DNA from: Chitinophagaceae bacterium
Lineage (GTDB): Bacteria > Bacteroidota > Bacteroidia > Chitinophagales > Chitinophagaceae
DNA length: 64,000 nt
NCBI GenBank assembly: GCA_023251255.1
Contig: JAHEZD010000014.1
Location: forward strand, 1-64,000
Reading direction: 5' to 3'
Part shown: in pieces, positions 25,726-34,794 of the stretch
How the letters are laid out: the number at the start of each line of letters is the position of its first letter
Position numbering within the stretch: the stretch's first letter is position 1
The notes under the pieces: model-generated
What the model saw: only the letters and a program-made list of their open reading frames with translations
What the model was told of the DNA's origin: nothing
The model's database searches: none
Program-made: the position numbers and the translations under genes

Positions 25726-26520
25726 TTAATAACGTTTTTTGAAGTTGTTGTTGGGGCGATTGTCCCTTTGCCCACCACCATTGCCATTGCGGTTATCCCT
25801 TTGTCCACCATTGCCACGGTTGTCCCTTTGTCCACCATTACCGCGGTTGTCCCTTTGCCCACCACTGTTTCGGTTGTCCCTTTGCCCGCCCATTCTTTGT
25901 TGCCCGCCACGGTTATCGCGGCCATAATTGTTCTGCCTGCGGCCATTGTTGGCAGGGTAGTCATCGCTAACAAAATTCTGGTTGCGGTGCTTGATATATG
26001 GTGTATTGCTGAACTCCAGTTCGCCGCCTGTAATGGCATCCAGTTCGCTTCTGATGGCATCATCATGCACCAGTTCCTTGTGCCAGTTGCTGTAGGAGAG
26101 CTTCATGTAATAGGCGATGGCATTGGCAAAACCTGCTTTCTTTTCGGGGTTTTCTTCCTTCAAGGCCTTGTCTATCACCACTTCTAGGTTCTTGCCCAAA
26201 TGCGAATATTTGGGGTAACGCCTTGGGTAATGTAAAGGCTCTGGCTTTTGCTTATACGTTTCTTTTTGGGGAATGGGATAGGGGCTATCCACATCCAAAT
26301 TGAAATTGCTTATTACAAACAGGTGGTCCCAGAGCATGTGCCTGAAATCTTCCACGTTTTTTAAATGGGGATTCAAAAAGCCCATGAGCTCAATCACGGC
26401 TTTTGCCTGCATGTTCCGCTTTTCACGGTCTTCGATAGTGAGGCAGTATTCAATCATTTTCTGAATATGGCGACCATATTCCTTCACTTCCAGATGGTTC
26501 CTTGATGTATTGTATTCCAT
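25726..26520 (-). CDS. DUF4290 protein with Arg/Gly-rich tail
   Basis: 264 residues from the ATG at 26520 (MEYNTSRNHL, the family's usual start); 26529 is also possible. The first about 180 residues are the helical DUF4290 domain (KEYGRHIQKMIEYCLTI, WDHLFVISNFNLDVD). The remaining about 80 are disordered, with five GGQRDNR units in Gly/Asn/Arg-rich sequence, like RGG-type RNA-binding tails. A link to nucleic acid binding is inference. It precedes murA by 143 bases, a recurring neighbour pair in Bacteroidota. Function is unknown. Confidence 0.85.
   Translation of the reverse strand: MEYNTSRNHLEVKEYGRHIQKMIEYCLTIEDREKRNMQAKAVIELMGFLNPHLKNVEDFRHMLWDHLFVISNFNLDVDSPYPIPQKETYKQKPEPLHYPRRYPKYSHLGKNLEVVIDKALKEENPEKKAGFANAIAYYMKLSYSNWHKELVHDDAIRSELDAITGGELEFSNTPYIKHRNQNFVSDDYPANNGRRQNNYGRDNRGGQQRMGGQRDNRNSGGQRDNRGNGGQRDNRGNGGQRDNRNGNGGGQRDNRPNNNFKKRY
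25757..25893 (-). repeat. Tandem coding repeats (GGQRDNR)
   Basis: Five units of about 24-33 bases encode GGQRDNR with short variable linkers in the DUF4290 tail. The units are nearly identical in DNA (TTGTCCCTTTG core on the plus strand), so length variation between strains is likely. Confidence 0.85.
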
Positions 26521-26586
26521 AACTTCCATTATACAAATGTAGGGTTTATAGGGTTTGTGGGGAATTTTATGTAAGATGGGGGCCAA

Positions 26587-26817
26587 CTATAACAAAGCAT
26601 CTATCTTTTTGGCCAATTGATGGTCCTTTTCTGTCACGATATCCCCTGCATCATGGGTATTGAGCCAAATTTCCACTTTATTGTAAACATTGGTCCATAA
26701 GGGATGGTGGTTCATTTTTTCTGCTTCAATAGCTACCCTTGTCATGAAGCCAAAAGCTGCCGAAAAATTCTTGAACTCGAACTTTTTGTAAAGCTGGTTG
26801 TTTTGCGCTGTCCACAT
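26587..26817 (-). CDS. Pterin-4a-carbinolamine dehydratase
   Basis: 76 residues, a little short for the family but with the core: [20 protein letters not shown] (the catalytic H-H-P) and the later [21 protein letters not shown] (second His and Asp). It dehydrates 4a-hydroxytetrahydropterin in aromatic amino acid hydroxylation; in organisms without that pathway it may serve in other pterin chemistry. It lies in the leftward unit with the IPExxxVDY and DUF4290 genes. Start choice gives a normal N-terminus beginning at the [11 protein letters not shown] strand. Confidence 0.9.
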   Translation of the reverse strand: MWTAQNNQLYKKFEFKNFSAAFGFMTRVAIEAEKMNHHPLWTNVYNKVEIWLNTHDAGDIVTEKDHQLAKKIDALL

Positions 26818-26975
26818 GGGGAGGAAGTTTAATTGCTTGAATGTTTGATTGTTCCATTGTTGTTGAGGGGCCGAGGGTTTACTGGTTCACAAGTTTGCCG
26901 GTTGAAACGAACTCGTGAACAATGGAACTTTTGAACGCTGGAACTCGTGAACTTCTGGAACTTTTGAACTGTCCT

Positions 26976-27413
26976 TTAGAACACCATGTTCCCCTTGTTC
27001 TTTATCTGTTCGTTGGTCAATTCTGCTACCAATTGAACGCCATTGATGCTTTTGACGGCCTGCTTTATCCAGTTGCATTTTTCGTCATCCACACAATCGC
27101 CTTTCATGAGCCAGAGGAAATCCATGTGCTTGAACTCCGGCAAAAGGTATTCCCCATCAAATTGGTTATGGTAAATATAATGCGTTAAAAAGCTATTTGG
27201 TTCTGTGGATTCATAAATATTGAAATAATAATGGCGGTTCCTTTTTAGCAAATGGATTTCTATATCTGAATTGAGCCGGAAGTTATAGCCCAATAAATTG
27301 TTCAATTGCCAGCATAATTGATAGTTCTTTACAGGTGCCGTAATGCCCAATAGCCGAGTGTCTTCAAAGAAGTCATCATTTAGGGAATCTATGTCTAATT
27401 TGAGTTTCACCAT
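26976..27413 (-). CDS. IPExxxVDY family protein
   Basis: 145 residues, the standard length. The signature region reads LLPEFKHMDFLWLMKG, a variant of the IPExxxVDY motif; the N-terminus (MVKLKLDIDSL) and WQLNNLLGYNFRLN segment fit the family. These cytoplasmic proteins are found only in Bacteroidota, commonly near metabolic or cell-wall genes, with no known activity. It starts 6 bases after the M28 peptidase stop, so it is co-transcribed with it. Confidence 0.85.
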   Translation of the reverse strand: MVKLKLDIDSLNDDFFEDTRLLGITAPVKNYQLCWQLNNLLGYNFRLNSDIEIHLLKRNRHYYFNIYESTEPNSFLTHYIYHNQFDGEYLLPEFKHMDFLWLMKGDCVDDEKCNWIKQAVKSINGVQLVAELTNEQIKNKGNMVF

Positions 27414-27419
27414 TCAAAT

Positions 27420-29072
27420 TTAAAATTCAATATCAAATTCTTTCTCTTCATCGCCACGTTTCAGCTTCAGTTTTGTTTTATCGCCTTTTTTGAACTTGCT
27501 CAATGCCCCCATGTAGCTCATCACATCCACAAACTTGTATTCGCCCAACTGCAGTAGCACATCACCGGATTTCAACCCGATCCTTTCTGCCAATTTACCT
27601 GGGCTTACGCCGTCAATCCTCATGCCCGTACCGGTGTAGCCATAATCCGGGATCACGCCAAGGGTTACGGTCATTTTGACCCTGCCCATTTGCTGTTCAG
27701 CCGTTTTGGTGAAGACCAATTTGCCTTTTGTATCCGTTGCCTGAATGAGTTGGTAGATATATTTCACGATGTCCTTTTCGCCGTCGTAGTTTATTTTGTC
27801 CCAATCATCTGTTGCTTTATGGTAGTCCACATGGCTTCCGGTAAAGAAGAACAGGACCGGCATATTGCTGCGGTAAAAAGTAGCATGGTCGCTAGGGCCA
27901 CTGCCGCTGCTGTCAAATTTTGTGATCAGGTTCTTGTTACTGTTGGTTGAAAAAATCTCCCCCCATGTTGGCGATGTGCCGTAACCACCAATGGTTAGTT
28001 TGTGGGCAGTATCATAGCGCCCTACCATATCCATATTGATCATGTAATTGGCAGTAATGTTTGTGGTTGGGTGTTCCACCCAGTACTTGCTTCCAAACAG
28101 TCCCAGTTCCTCGCCGCTAAAATGGATAATCAAGTAGTTGTTGTTCTTGGGCGATGAGCGCTTGAGCATTTTGGCCAGTTCAATCAAAGCTGCGGTGCCG
28201 CTTGCATTGTCATCTGCCCCGTTGTGTACCAAGTGGCCAGTATCCAGTGCATTCTTGTCTTCCCCGAAGCCAAGATGGTCGTAATGCGCGCCCAGTATAA
28301 CTGTTGTTGGAGCATTGTTGTTAATGAAGGCAACCACGTTTTTGGCCGTGCGTTTATTTTCTTCCATGTTAATGCTCAACTCAATATCGATGGTGGCAGA
28401 ATGGTCATGGAAATATTTTTTGCAACCTTCAGCAGTTATGTAAACAATGGGAATAACAGTTAATGGTGACTTGTCATTTTTATTGAACAGCACATTATCC
28501 GTAAGCTTGGTTGAATTATAAACCAGTAAAGCGGTGGCACCTTTCTTGGCAGCGGTTTCAACTTTCTTTTTAATAACCTCTTCCACATCAAAATGGGGGC
28601 TGTTCTGATTGGCTTCCAGTTCTTCCTTCAAATCAAAAAACCATGGTTGGCCCCTTTCGCTCAAGGCCATGGCCGGAGAACCTTTTACACTCTTATCGGA
28701 GCAGAAGGCCAATGGGATAAAATCTTCATTCAGCTTTAAAGCGGTACCGTTTACTTTTAAAAAACTGTTGGGCGTTACCTGCTTCCCCTCATTGATTTCA
28801 AATGCCTGTATATAACCATTGGTTCCTTTGGGTTCAATATTCAAATCGGTATATTGCTTTACTAGGTATTCCATGGCAAGCTGTTCGCCTTTGGTACCGG
28901 TTCTCCTTCCTTCCAATTTATCATCGGCCAAATATTGAACATGGCTTCTAAGGTTGTTGATAAGCGTGGTATTTGCCCTTTGCTCTTCAAGCAGCATCTG
29001 CTTTTTCTTTTTCTTGCTTTGGGCCATCAATGTAGCAGGAACAAGCAGGGCAATCATCAACCAATGTTTCAT
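27420..29072 (-). CDS. Secreted M28 aminopeptidase with PDZ domain
   Basis: 550 residues from the ATG at 29072, chosen for its signal peptide (MKHWLMIALLVPATLMAQ). A protease-associated insert lies at about 110-220. The M28 zinc-peptidase domain follows, with all ligands: GAHYDHLG (His), NGADDNASG (Asp), SGEELGLFG (Glu-Glu), MDMVGR (Asp) and SDHATF (His). A PDZ domain is at the C-terminus (about 460-545, LGVIPDYGYTGTGMRIDGVS then LAERIGLKSGDVLL). It probably trims peptides in the periplasm or outside. The frame opens upstream, but that extension is not a signal. First gene of the leftward unit ending at murA. Confidence 0.9.
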   Translation of the reverse strand: MKHWLMIALLVPATLMAQSKKKKKQMLLEEQRANTTLINNLRSHVQYLADDKLEGRRTGTKGEQLAMEYLVKQYTDLNIEPKGTNGYIQAFEINEGKQVTPNSFLKVNGTALKLNEDFIPLAFCSDKSVKGSPAMALSERGQPWFFDLKEELEANQNSPHFDVEEVIKKKVETAAKKGATALLVYNSTKLTDNVLFNKNDKSPLTVIPIVYITAEGCKKYFHDHSATIDIELSINMEENKRTAKNVVAFINNNAPTTVILGAHYDHLGFGEDKNALDTGHLVHNGADDNASGTAALIELAKMLKRSSPKNNNYLIIHFSGEELGLFGSKYWVEHPTTNITANYMINMDMVGRYDTAHKLTIGGYGTSPTWGEIFSTNSNKNLITKFDSSGSGPSDHATFYRSNMPVLFFFTGSHVDYHKATDDWDKINYDGEKDIVKYIYQLIQATDTKGKLVFTKTAEQQMGRVKMTVTLGVIPDYGYTGTGMRIDGVSPGKLAERIGLKSGDVLLQLGEYKFVDVMSYMGALSKFKKGDKTKLKLKRGDEEKEFDIEF

Positions 29073-29187
29073 ACTTACCGTTTGTGGGTACAAAAGTAAG
29101 TGTATGCCATAAGCGAAATATAATGTTGATGTAAAATGAGCAGCCATTCTGTTCCTAATCTCGTAACGAACTACCATTAAGCCCTGT

Positions 29188-29195
29188 TACTTTTG
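29188..29195 (+). promoter_or_regulatory. Candidate -7 element (TACTTTTG) of feoB
   Basis: TANNTTTG match overlapping the first possible feoB start (TTG, 29193). If used, transcription starts near 29200 and translation must begin downstream, probably at GTG 29211, with a very short leader. Confidence 0.45.
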
Positions 29196-29210
29196 GCGTT
29201 ACCCAAAATC

Positions 29211-31325
29211 GTGGCAAATAAAAACCTACATATCGCTTTAGTTGGTAATCCAAACAGTGGCAAAACAACCCTGTTCAATACCTTAACTGGCCTGAACCAA
29301 AAAGTGGGCAATTTTCCAGGGGTAACGGTTGACAAGAAAACTGCCACGATTTCAATGGAGGATGGCAGCAAGGCAGAATTGATTGATTTGCCCGGTACCT
29401 ATTCATTGTATCCAAGACGCGCCGATGAATGGGTTGCTTATAAAGTACTGATAGATGCAGATAAGGATATCAAAGCAGATGTGATCCTGTTATTGGTTGA
29501 TGCCAGCAACCTGAAACGGAACCTCCTTTTCTGCAGCCAGATAACTGACCTTAAAATACCGGTAGTAGTGGCTTTGACCATGAATGACATAGCTGCAAAA
29601 AAGGGCATCAGAATTAATGTTCAGGGTTTGGCTATTGCGTTGGGCGTACCGGTGATAGAAATCAGCCCAAGAAAAAGCAAGGATGTTTCCCAACTGAAAA
29701 AAATAATTGCTACAACGGCACAGCAGCACAAAAGAGCAGCTGGTCCCGATTTTATTGATAACAAGGGCCTTTGTGCTACAGGCGTGGAATCGGTCCAGAA
29801 ACTGTTCCCCCATTTGAGTGAGTATGCCGCTATCCATTATTTGATCAATCACGAAGAGTTTCCCTTAAGCCATGTTCAGCAAGAAGCAATTGAGCAAATA
29901 GAACTGGATACCAAATTCAATCCCACCAAGACCCAGGCAGAAGAAGTGATGCAGCGTTACCAGCGCATCAGGCAGATTATGCAGCATAACGTCATAGAGC
30001 CTGACCCCATGGAAAGGAAAATGTTCACAGAAAAACTGGATAACCTTTTGCTCCACCGCGTTTGGGGCTATTTGGTTCTCCTTTCGGTTTTATTTGTTCT
30101 TTTTCAAAGTGTTTTCTGGATTGCCTCCTATCCAATGGATTGGATCGAGAGCGCATTCAAGCAAATAGGCAATGGATTGAACAATAGTTTGCCTGAGGCT
30201 TGGTGGAGTAATTTATTGATAAACGGAGTCATTGCAGGACTTGGGGGCATCGTCATTTTTGTTCCCCAAATCATGATCCTCTTTGGGTTGATTACCATTT
30301 TGGAAGATACCGGTTACATGGCGCGCATCAGTTTTTTAAGTGACCGGTTGATGCGTAAGGTAGGCCTGAACGGAAAGAGTGTAATGCCCATGATCAGTGG
30401 CTTTGCCTGTGCCGTTCCGGCCATCATGAGCACAAGGAATATCGAAAACAGGAAGGAAAGGTTGCTCACTATTTTGATTACACCACTCATGAGTTGCAGT
30501 GCAAGGTTGCCTGTTTATACGATCCTGATTTCCTTGGTTATCCCATCTACCCACGTTTGGGGGTTCCTGAGCTTGCAGGGTTTGGTAATGATGGCCCTGT
30601 ACCTGCTTGGAACGGTGATGGCATTGGTCGTGAGCTATGTGATGAAATGGTTCATCAACATCAAGGAAAAAAGTTTCTTCATTCTGGAACTGCCTATTTA
30701 CCGTGCACCGCGTTGGAACAACGTGGGTATTACCATGGTGGAAAAAGCAAAGATCTTTGTTCGTGATGCAGGTAAGGTCATTATGGTCATCAGTTTGCTG
30801 TTATGGTTTTTAAGTTCCTATGGCCCCGGTAGCAGGATGAAAAAAGTGGAAGAAAAATATGCTATTTTGATACAGCAAAACATAGCTGCCAAGGATTCCC
30901 TGCAAAGGCAATTGTCTTCGGAAAAACTGCAGAATTCCTATGCTGGTTTGTTGGGCAAAGTAATTGAGCCAGCCATTAAACCATTGGGCTATGATTGGAA
31001 AATTGGCATAGCATTGATTACATCATTTGCGGCAAGGGAGGTTTTTGTGGGAACCATGGCTACTCTTTATAGCGTGGAAGATAATGATGATACATCGCTT
31101 CGTGAAAAGATGAAAGCAGCAACCCATAAGGACGGCACTAAAGTGTATACTTTGCCAGCAGCTTTATCGCTTATGGTTTTTTACGTACTGGCCATGCAGT
31201 GCATGAGCACATTGGCGGTGGTAAAGCGGGAAACGAGGACCTGGAAATGGCCAGTGTTCCAATTTGTGTACATGACTGTTCTGGCTTACAGTATGAGCTG
31301 GTTAACGTATGTAATCTTTAAATAA
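29211..31325 (+). CDS. feoB: Ferrous iron transporter B
   Basis: 704 residues from GTG 29211; no ATG is available near the domain start, and TTG 29193 overlaps the candidate -7 element. FeoB imports Fe(II) across the inner membrane. The N-terminal G domain shows GNPNSGKTTLF, switch VGNFPGVTVDKK, DLPGTYSL and a TMND where NxxD of G4 is expected (VVALTMNDIA). The membrane part has two Gate segments (ILEDTGYMARISFL and the GFACAVPAIMSTR stretch) and about ten helices. No feoA is adjacent. The C-terminus ends in a helix, with no Fur box seen by eye. Confidence 0.95.
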   Translation: MANKNLHIALVGNPNSGKTTLFNTLTGLNQKVGNFPGVTVDKKTATISMEDGSKAELIDLPGTYSLYPRRADEWVAYKVLIDADKDIKADVILLLVDASNLKRNLLFCSQITDLKIPVVVALTMNDIAAKKGIRINVQGLAIALGVPVIEISPRKSKDVSQLKKIIATTAQQHKRAAGPDFIDNKGLCATGVESVQKLFPHLSEYAAIHYLINHEEFPLSHVQQEAIEQIELDTKFNPTKTQAEEVMQRYQRIRQIMQHNVIEPDPMERKMFTEKLDNLLLHRVWGYLVLLSVLFVLFQSVFWIASYPMDWIESAFKQIGNGLNNSLPEAWWSNLLINGVIAGLGGIVIFVPQIMILFGLITILEDTGYMARISFLSDRLMRKVGLNGKSVMPMISGFACAVPAIMSTRNIENRKERLLTILITPLMSCSARLPVYTILISLVIPSTHVWGFLSLQGLVMMALYLLGTVMALVVSYVMKWFINIKEKSFFILELPIYRAPRWNNVGITMVEKAKIFVRDAGKVIMVISLLLWFLSSYGPGSRMKKVEEKYAILIQQNIAAKDSLQRQLSSEKLQNSYAGLLGKVIEPAIKPLGYDWKIGIALITSFAAREVFVGTMATLYSVEDNDDTSLREKMKAATHKDGTKVYTLPAALSLMVFYVLAMQCMSTLAVVKRETRTWKWPVFQFVYMTVLAYSMSWLTYVIFK

Positions 31326-31462
31326 ACGGTTTTATTCAACATTCTTTAGCCATAAAAAGGGTATAATAAAAATGATGCGTTTAGGTTTCCTGATTAAAAT
31401 AAAGCATCCACAGAATTGGTAATGCTATTTTTTGCTGAGATAAATATTGCGTAACGGGTTAA

Positions 31463-31783
31463 TCAGTTAAATTCAACACCATCCAGGATATACTGGTCAC
31501 GTTCTTTTTTCCTTGCCTCAAGTTCATAACGGTTATGCGCATAACCAAAATTGAATGTTTCCAGCAGATAGGAAACAATAAAACGTAAGTAACCCTTCTG
31601 TTGGAACTGTTTTACATGGGCAACCTCATGTCTTACCCATTTCGTATCCTTCAGGAATTCTTCACGGGTAACATTGTGCAAGCGAATAGTAGAACCCAAT
31701 ACCAAAGCCATTGAACCTGACTTTAAATTACGAGCAGCACACTTCGCCAACAAGGAATTTTCTTTTATCCTTATGGTAGTCAT
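31463..31783 (-). CDS. Small DUF4157-like HExxH protein
   Basis: 106 residues containing VRHEVAHVKQFQQKGYLRFI: an HExxH zinc-site motif in a helix, followed by a hydrophobic helix and an ELEARKKE segment with a possible third ligand Glu. Small proteins with this pattern in Bacteroidota are usually labelled DUF4157; a peptidase function is not proven. No signal peptide. It is separated from the bcp gene by about 155 bases and seems alone. Confidence 0.7.
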   Translation of the reverse strand: MTTIRIKENSLLAKCAARNLKSGSMALVLGSTIRLHNVTREEFLKDTKWVRHEVAHVKQFQQKGYLRFIVSYLLETFNFGYAHNRYELEARKKERDQYILDGVEFN

Positions 31784-31939
31784 AGATAGCAGTTTAGATA
31801 AGCATTGGGGGCTGCCTCAGGGTTGCAATATAGTTGGTAAACCTAATTTGAACAAGTATTATTGCAGGAAAAGCTATTTAAACCGATTGCATAAAAGAGA
31901 TACTTGAAAAAGTATGATGTTATTTAAGATAGATGGGTT

Positions 31940-32407
31940 TTATAATTTGTTCCAAGCCTCAATTATTTCCTCAGCATGTTGCTTGCTTTTTGGTTTCAAG
32001 AATATTTTTTTGATGATGCCTTTTTCATCTGCCATAAAAGTTGTTCTGTGGAGGCCCAAATATTTCCTGCCATATAATTGTTTTTCTCCCCAAACGCCAA
32101 ATTTATCAATGATTGTATGGTCGGGGTCTGCAATCAGCGTAAATGGCAGGTTGAATTTTTCCTCAAACTTTTTATGTTTTTTTACTTCATCCGGACTGAT
32201 GCCGATAACGGTAAAGCCTTCTTTTTTCAGTAGTGAAAAATTATCCCGGAGGTTACATGCCTGTACGGTACATGTTGGTGTGCCATCTTCCGGGTAGAAA
32301 TAAACAACTAATTTTTTGCCCTTGAAATCAGATAATGAAACGGTGTTCCCATTTTGGTCCTTGCCCTTGAATGCTGGTAACTTTTGTCCTTCGGTTAATG
32401 ATGTCAT
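31940..32407 (-). CDS. bcp: Thioredoxin-dependent thiol peroxidase (Bcp/PrxQ)
   Basis: 155 residues, standard. It reduces hydroperoxides with electrons from thioredoxin in the cytoplasm. The peroxidatic Cys46 lies in GTPTCTVQA, where the usual motif is TPGCT; resolving Cys51 follows in ACNLRD, the PrxQ spacing. The replacement of Gly by Thr before the Cys (PTC instead of PGC) is a minor family variant. The ATG overlaps the stop of the M23 peptidase gene (ATGA), so translation is coupled. Confidence 0.92.
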   Translation of the reverse strand: MTSLTEGQKLPAFKGKDQNGNTVSLSDFKGKKLVVYFYPEDGTPTCTVQACNLRDNFSLLKKEGFTVIGISPDEVKKHKKFEEKFNLPFTLIADPDHTIIDKFGVWGEKQLYGRKYLGLHRTTFMADEKGIIKKIFLKPKSKQHAEEIIEAWNKL

Positions 32408-34242
32408 TTCCTTTTCTTTTTGGTTGATTTCTTCTTGGTTAATGCTTTATGCTTCTTTTTGTTTGTTTTTGGTTGGGGCTTCGGCTTTTCTTTAATGAAG
32501 GAAAACGCCTGCTGGGCAATATTCCCGGATTCATCCTCTGCTGTAACCAACAGTTGATGTGTTCCCAAACTGCAATGCCCGTCAAAATTATAGATGTAGT
32601 AATTGTCTTTCCTGCTGAACATTAACCATTGCCCATCCAATACTGCCCGGAATTTTTTTATGGCGCTTAAGTTGTCCTTTACTTCAATTGTTAAGTGGTT
32701 TTCGTTTGAGTAATCATTTGACTTTGGAATATTGACAAATTCGATGGAGGGTGCTATGGTATCCATGACCAATTGAAATGTGCCCAATCTTTCAAAAGAT
32801 GCCTGCATCCAGTTGCCATTCCAGTCGCCTTTAGCGGCATCGGCATATTTGTCACTGCTCAACTGCATCAAGACCTTGCTCCGTAATGAATCCGGGACTT
32901 GCTGCAGTAGCTTAATGGAAACATCATAATAAGTATGAACGGGAATATCTGTACAGCATAGGTTGTAAACTGATGAAACAGTTTGCTGCGGTGCATTCAA
33001 TACATTAACTTTAAAGGGAACTGTGTCATAAAAAGCCATTTCATTGAAGGAAACCTTGATGCCTTCTTTCTCTAGGTCAAAGTTGTTGTTAGGTTGGAGT
33101 TTAGTAATGTCAGCATTCGTAGATCTAGCTGCCGGAACAGTATCCTTTCTACGATATAAGAAAGACAGGCTGCTGATATTACCTGCCGCATCCTTTAAAA
33201 TGACCGCTGCATGATGTGGCAAAGTATCCTTCAATTCAATCACACCATCACCCAGGGATTTTGAGAAAATACTTAGGTGGTTGCCCGGCAATTTCGATAG
33301 ATGCTGTATATAGGTATCGCCGTTGAACCTTTCTTCGTAATCGATGCAAGCATTGATGTACCTGCTATTTGGATAGGAAAAATTGTTCATGCGGAAAGCA
33401 AAAACAGCCACACTGTCTATCCAGACCTCGGCCTGATAAAGCCCCATTTTAAATGATGACTTGCCAATCAGGTCTTCTGCACTTATGCCAAAACTGATTT
33501 TATCCGAATTCACTTCCAACAAGGAATCCTTTGTTGTGTACAGGCCTTTGCCACCAGTAATATCAACCTGCACGGGCGGATTGTGGTAGGTGCTGTAGTT
33601 CCTGTCGTACACAAATAAATGGTGGATGATTGGAGCAGCCTTGTCGGCCAAAGGGAGCCCAAACAACAAAGGGTTTTGGATGTTGCCATTCCTGTCCCTT
33701 ATTTCAAAATGAAGATGTGCCCCACGGCTCCCACCGGTATTACCACTGTAGGCAATAAACTGGCCCTTGGTTATGGGGAACTGATTCGGCTTCAATTCAA
33801 AGTCCTGTTCCCATTTTTCTTCTTTGTACTGCTTGTCTTTTATATAATTGTTTAACGTGTCATAGAAATCGTTCAAATGGGCATACAATGTGGTATATCC
33901 ATTTGGGTGGGCAATGTAAATGGCCCTGCCATAACCCAAACGTTCAACTTTTATCCTGCTGATATATCCTTCTGCTGCTGCATAAACCGGGTAATTTTCT
34001 TTTTGATTGGTCCTGATATCCAGGCCCATGTGGAAATGGTCACTTCTTAATTGACCAAAATTTCCACTTAACTCCATGGGTATACCCAGTGGGTTCCTGA
34101 AATAATTTGGGGGGTAGTTGTTGGAAGGGAAGTATTGGGAAAAGGCAAGGCTAGTAGTGAGTAGGAAAACGGCAAGCGGGGAAATGACAAGGACCCATTT
34201 TTGATATATGATTTTTGATTTTTGATTGTGGGCAAGTACCAT
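32404..34242 (-). CDS. M23-family zinc metallopeptidase with basic tail
   Basis: 612 residues. An N-terminal hydrophobic segment (about 15-35) is a signal or anchor. The LytM/M23 domain lies at about 50-190, with HFHMGLD (His, Asp) and HLHFEIRD (His-x-His) zinc and catalytic positions, so it looks active rather than regulatory. A long beta-rich middle (200-590) and a Lys-rich end (KKKHKALTKKKSTKKKRK) follow. It would cleave peptidoglycan cross-bridges in the periplasm. It is 9 bases after the upstream membrane gene and overlaps bcp by 4 bases. The start could be slightly later. Confidence 0.88.
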   Translation of the reverse strand: MVLAHNQKSKIIYQKWVLVISPLAVFLLTTSLAFSQYFPSNNYPPNYFRNPLGIPMELSGNFGQLRSDHFHMGLDIRTNQKENYPVYAAAEGYISRIKVERLGYGRAIYIAHPNGYTTLYAHLNDFYDTLNNYIKDKQYKEEKWEQDFELKPNQFPITKGQFIAYSGNTGGSRGAHLHFEIRDRNGNIQNPLLFGLPLADKAAPIIHHLFVYDRNYSTYHNPPVQVDITGGKGLYTTKDSLLEVNSDKISFGISAEDLIGKSSFKMGLYQAEVWIDSVAVFAFRMNNFSYPNSRYINACIDYEERFNGDTYIQHLSKLPGNHLSIFSKSLGDGVIELKDTLPHHAAVILKDAAGNISSLSFLYRRKDTVPAARSTNADITKLQPNNNFDLEKEGIKVSFNEMAFYDTVPFKVNVLNAPQQTVSSVYNLCCTDIPVHTYYDVSIKLLQQVPDSLRSKVLMQLSSDKYADAAKGDWNGNWMQASFERLGTFQLVMDTIAPSIEFVNIPKSNDYSNENHLTIEVKDNLSAIKKFRAVLDGQWLMFSRKDNYYIYNFDGHCSLGTHQLLVTAEDESGNIAQQAFSFIKEKPKPQPKTNKKKHKALTKKKSTKKKRK

Positions 34243-34251
34243 TATTCAAAA

Positions 34252-34794
34252 TTACTGCTTGGCATTTTTCTTTAGCCACCATATTCTGCACAGTACCGTT
34301 AAAAATAAAATGGATGTACCGATAAGGTTCATGCAAAGGTCCTTTTTACTGTCTTCTATGAATACAAATATGGACCTGTGGGCCATCAGGTTCTGGTTCC
34401 ATTCATTGATCAAACCAATAACATTGAAGAAAATAGCTACCATAATAACCCTTGGCAATCTCTGGTTGTCTTTTTTTAACCAGAAAATAGCCAACAGCAT
34501 ATACAGCATAAAGCCAATGACCAATGCAAAGCAAATATGCTCCAAATTGTTAAGCCACCACTCTGCTGCTGGACCCATTTTAAAATGCCTCAGCCTTTCT
34601 AACAATACGAGCTCGTAAGTCCAGAAAATAAGGTTGAACCACTTATACGGATGGGTTTTGTAGAGTGGTTGTGCGTTCAATACTTCCAGTAAAACCTGGT
34701 TAATGACTATGTATATGATAAAAGCGTACTTGCCTGTAGCTACCAAAACAAGCAGGAACAAAATATTGAGCAGTCGAACTGTTTTGATATTCAT
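34252..34794 (-). CDS. Polytopic membrane protein, unknown
   Basis: 180 residues with four or five transmembrane helices (about 8-35, 50-68, 85-105, 117-133, 155-172). No motif is recognised; the loop PLYKTHPYKWFN and WWLNNLEHICFA might help a search. It is the first gene of the leftward unit with the M23 peptidase and bcp, 9 bases apart, so it may act in the envelope. Confidence is for being a real membrane gene only. Confidence 0.65.
   Translation of the reverse strand: MNIKTVRLLNILFLLVLVATGKYAFIIYIVINQVLLEVLNAQPLYKTHPYKWFNLIFWTYELVLLERLRHFKMGPAAEWWLNNLEHICFALVIGFMLYMLLAIFWLKKDNQRLPRVIMVAIFFNVIGLINEWNQNLMAHRSIFVFIEDSKKDLCMNLIGTSILFLTVLCRIWWLKKNAKQ

Noticed and set aside
25642-26187. 181-codon plus-strand frame opposite the DUF4290 gene
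   Set aside because: Its Val/Pro repeats are the complement of the GGQRDNR coding repeats; it is a shadow.
26870-26975. GAAC/TTTGAAC-type short repeats in the spacer, also near 25610 and 61705
   Set aside because: Low-complexity spacer words; no regular period, array or spacer structure as in CRISPR.
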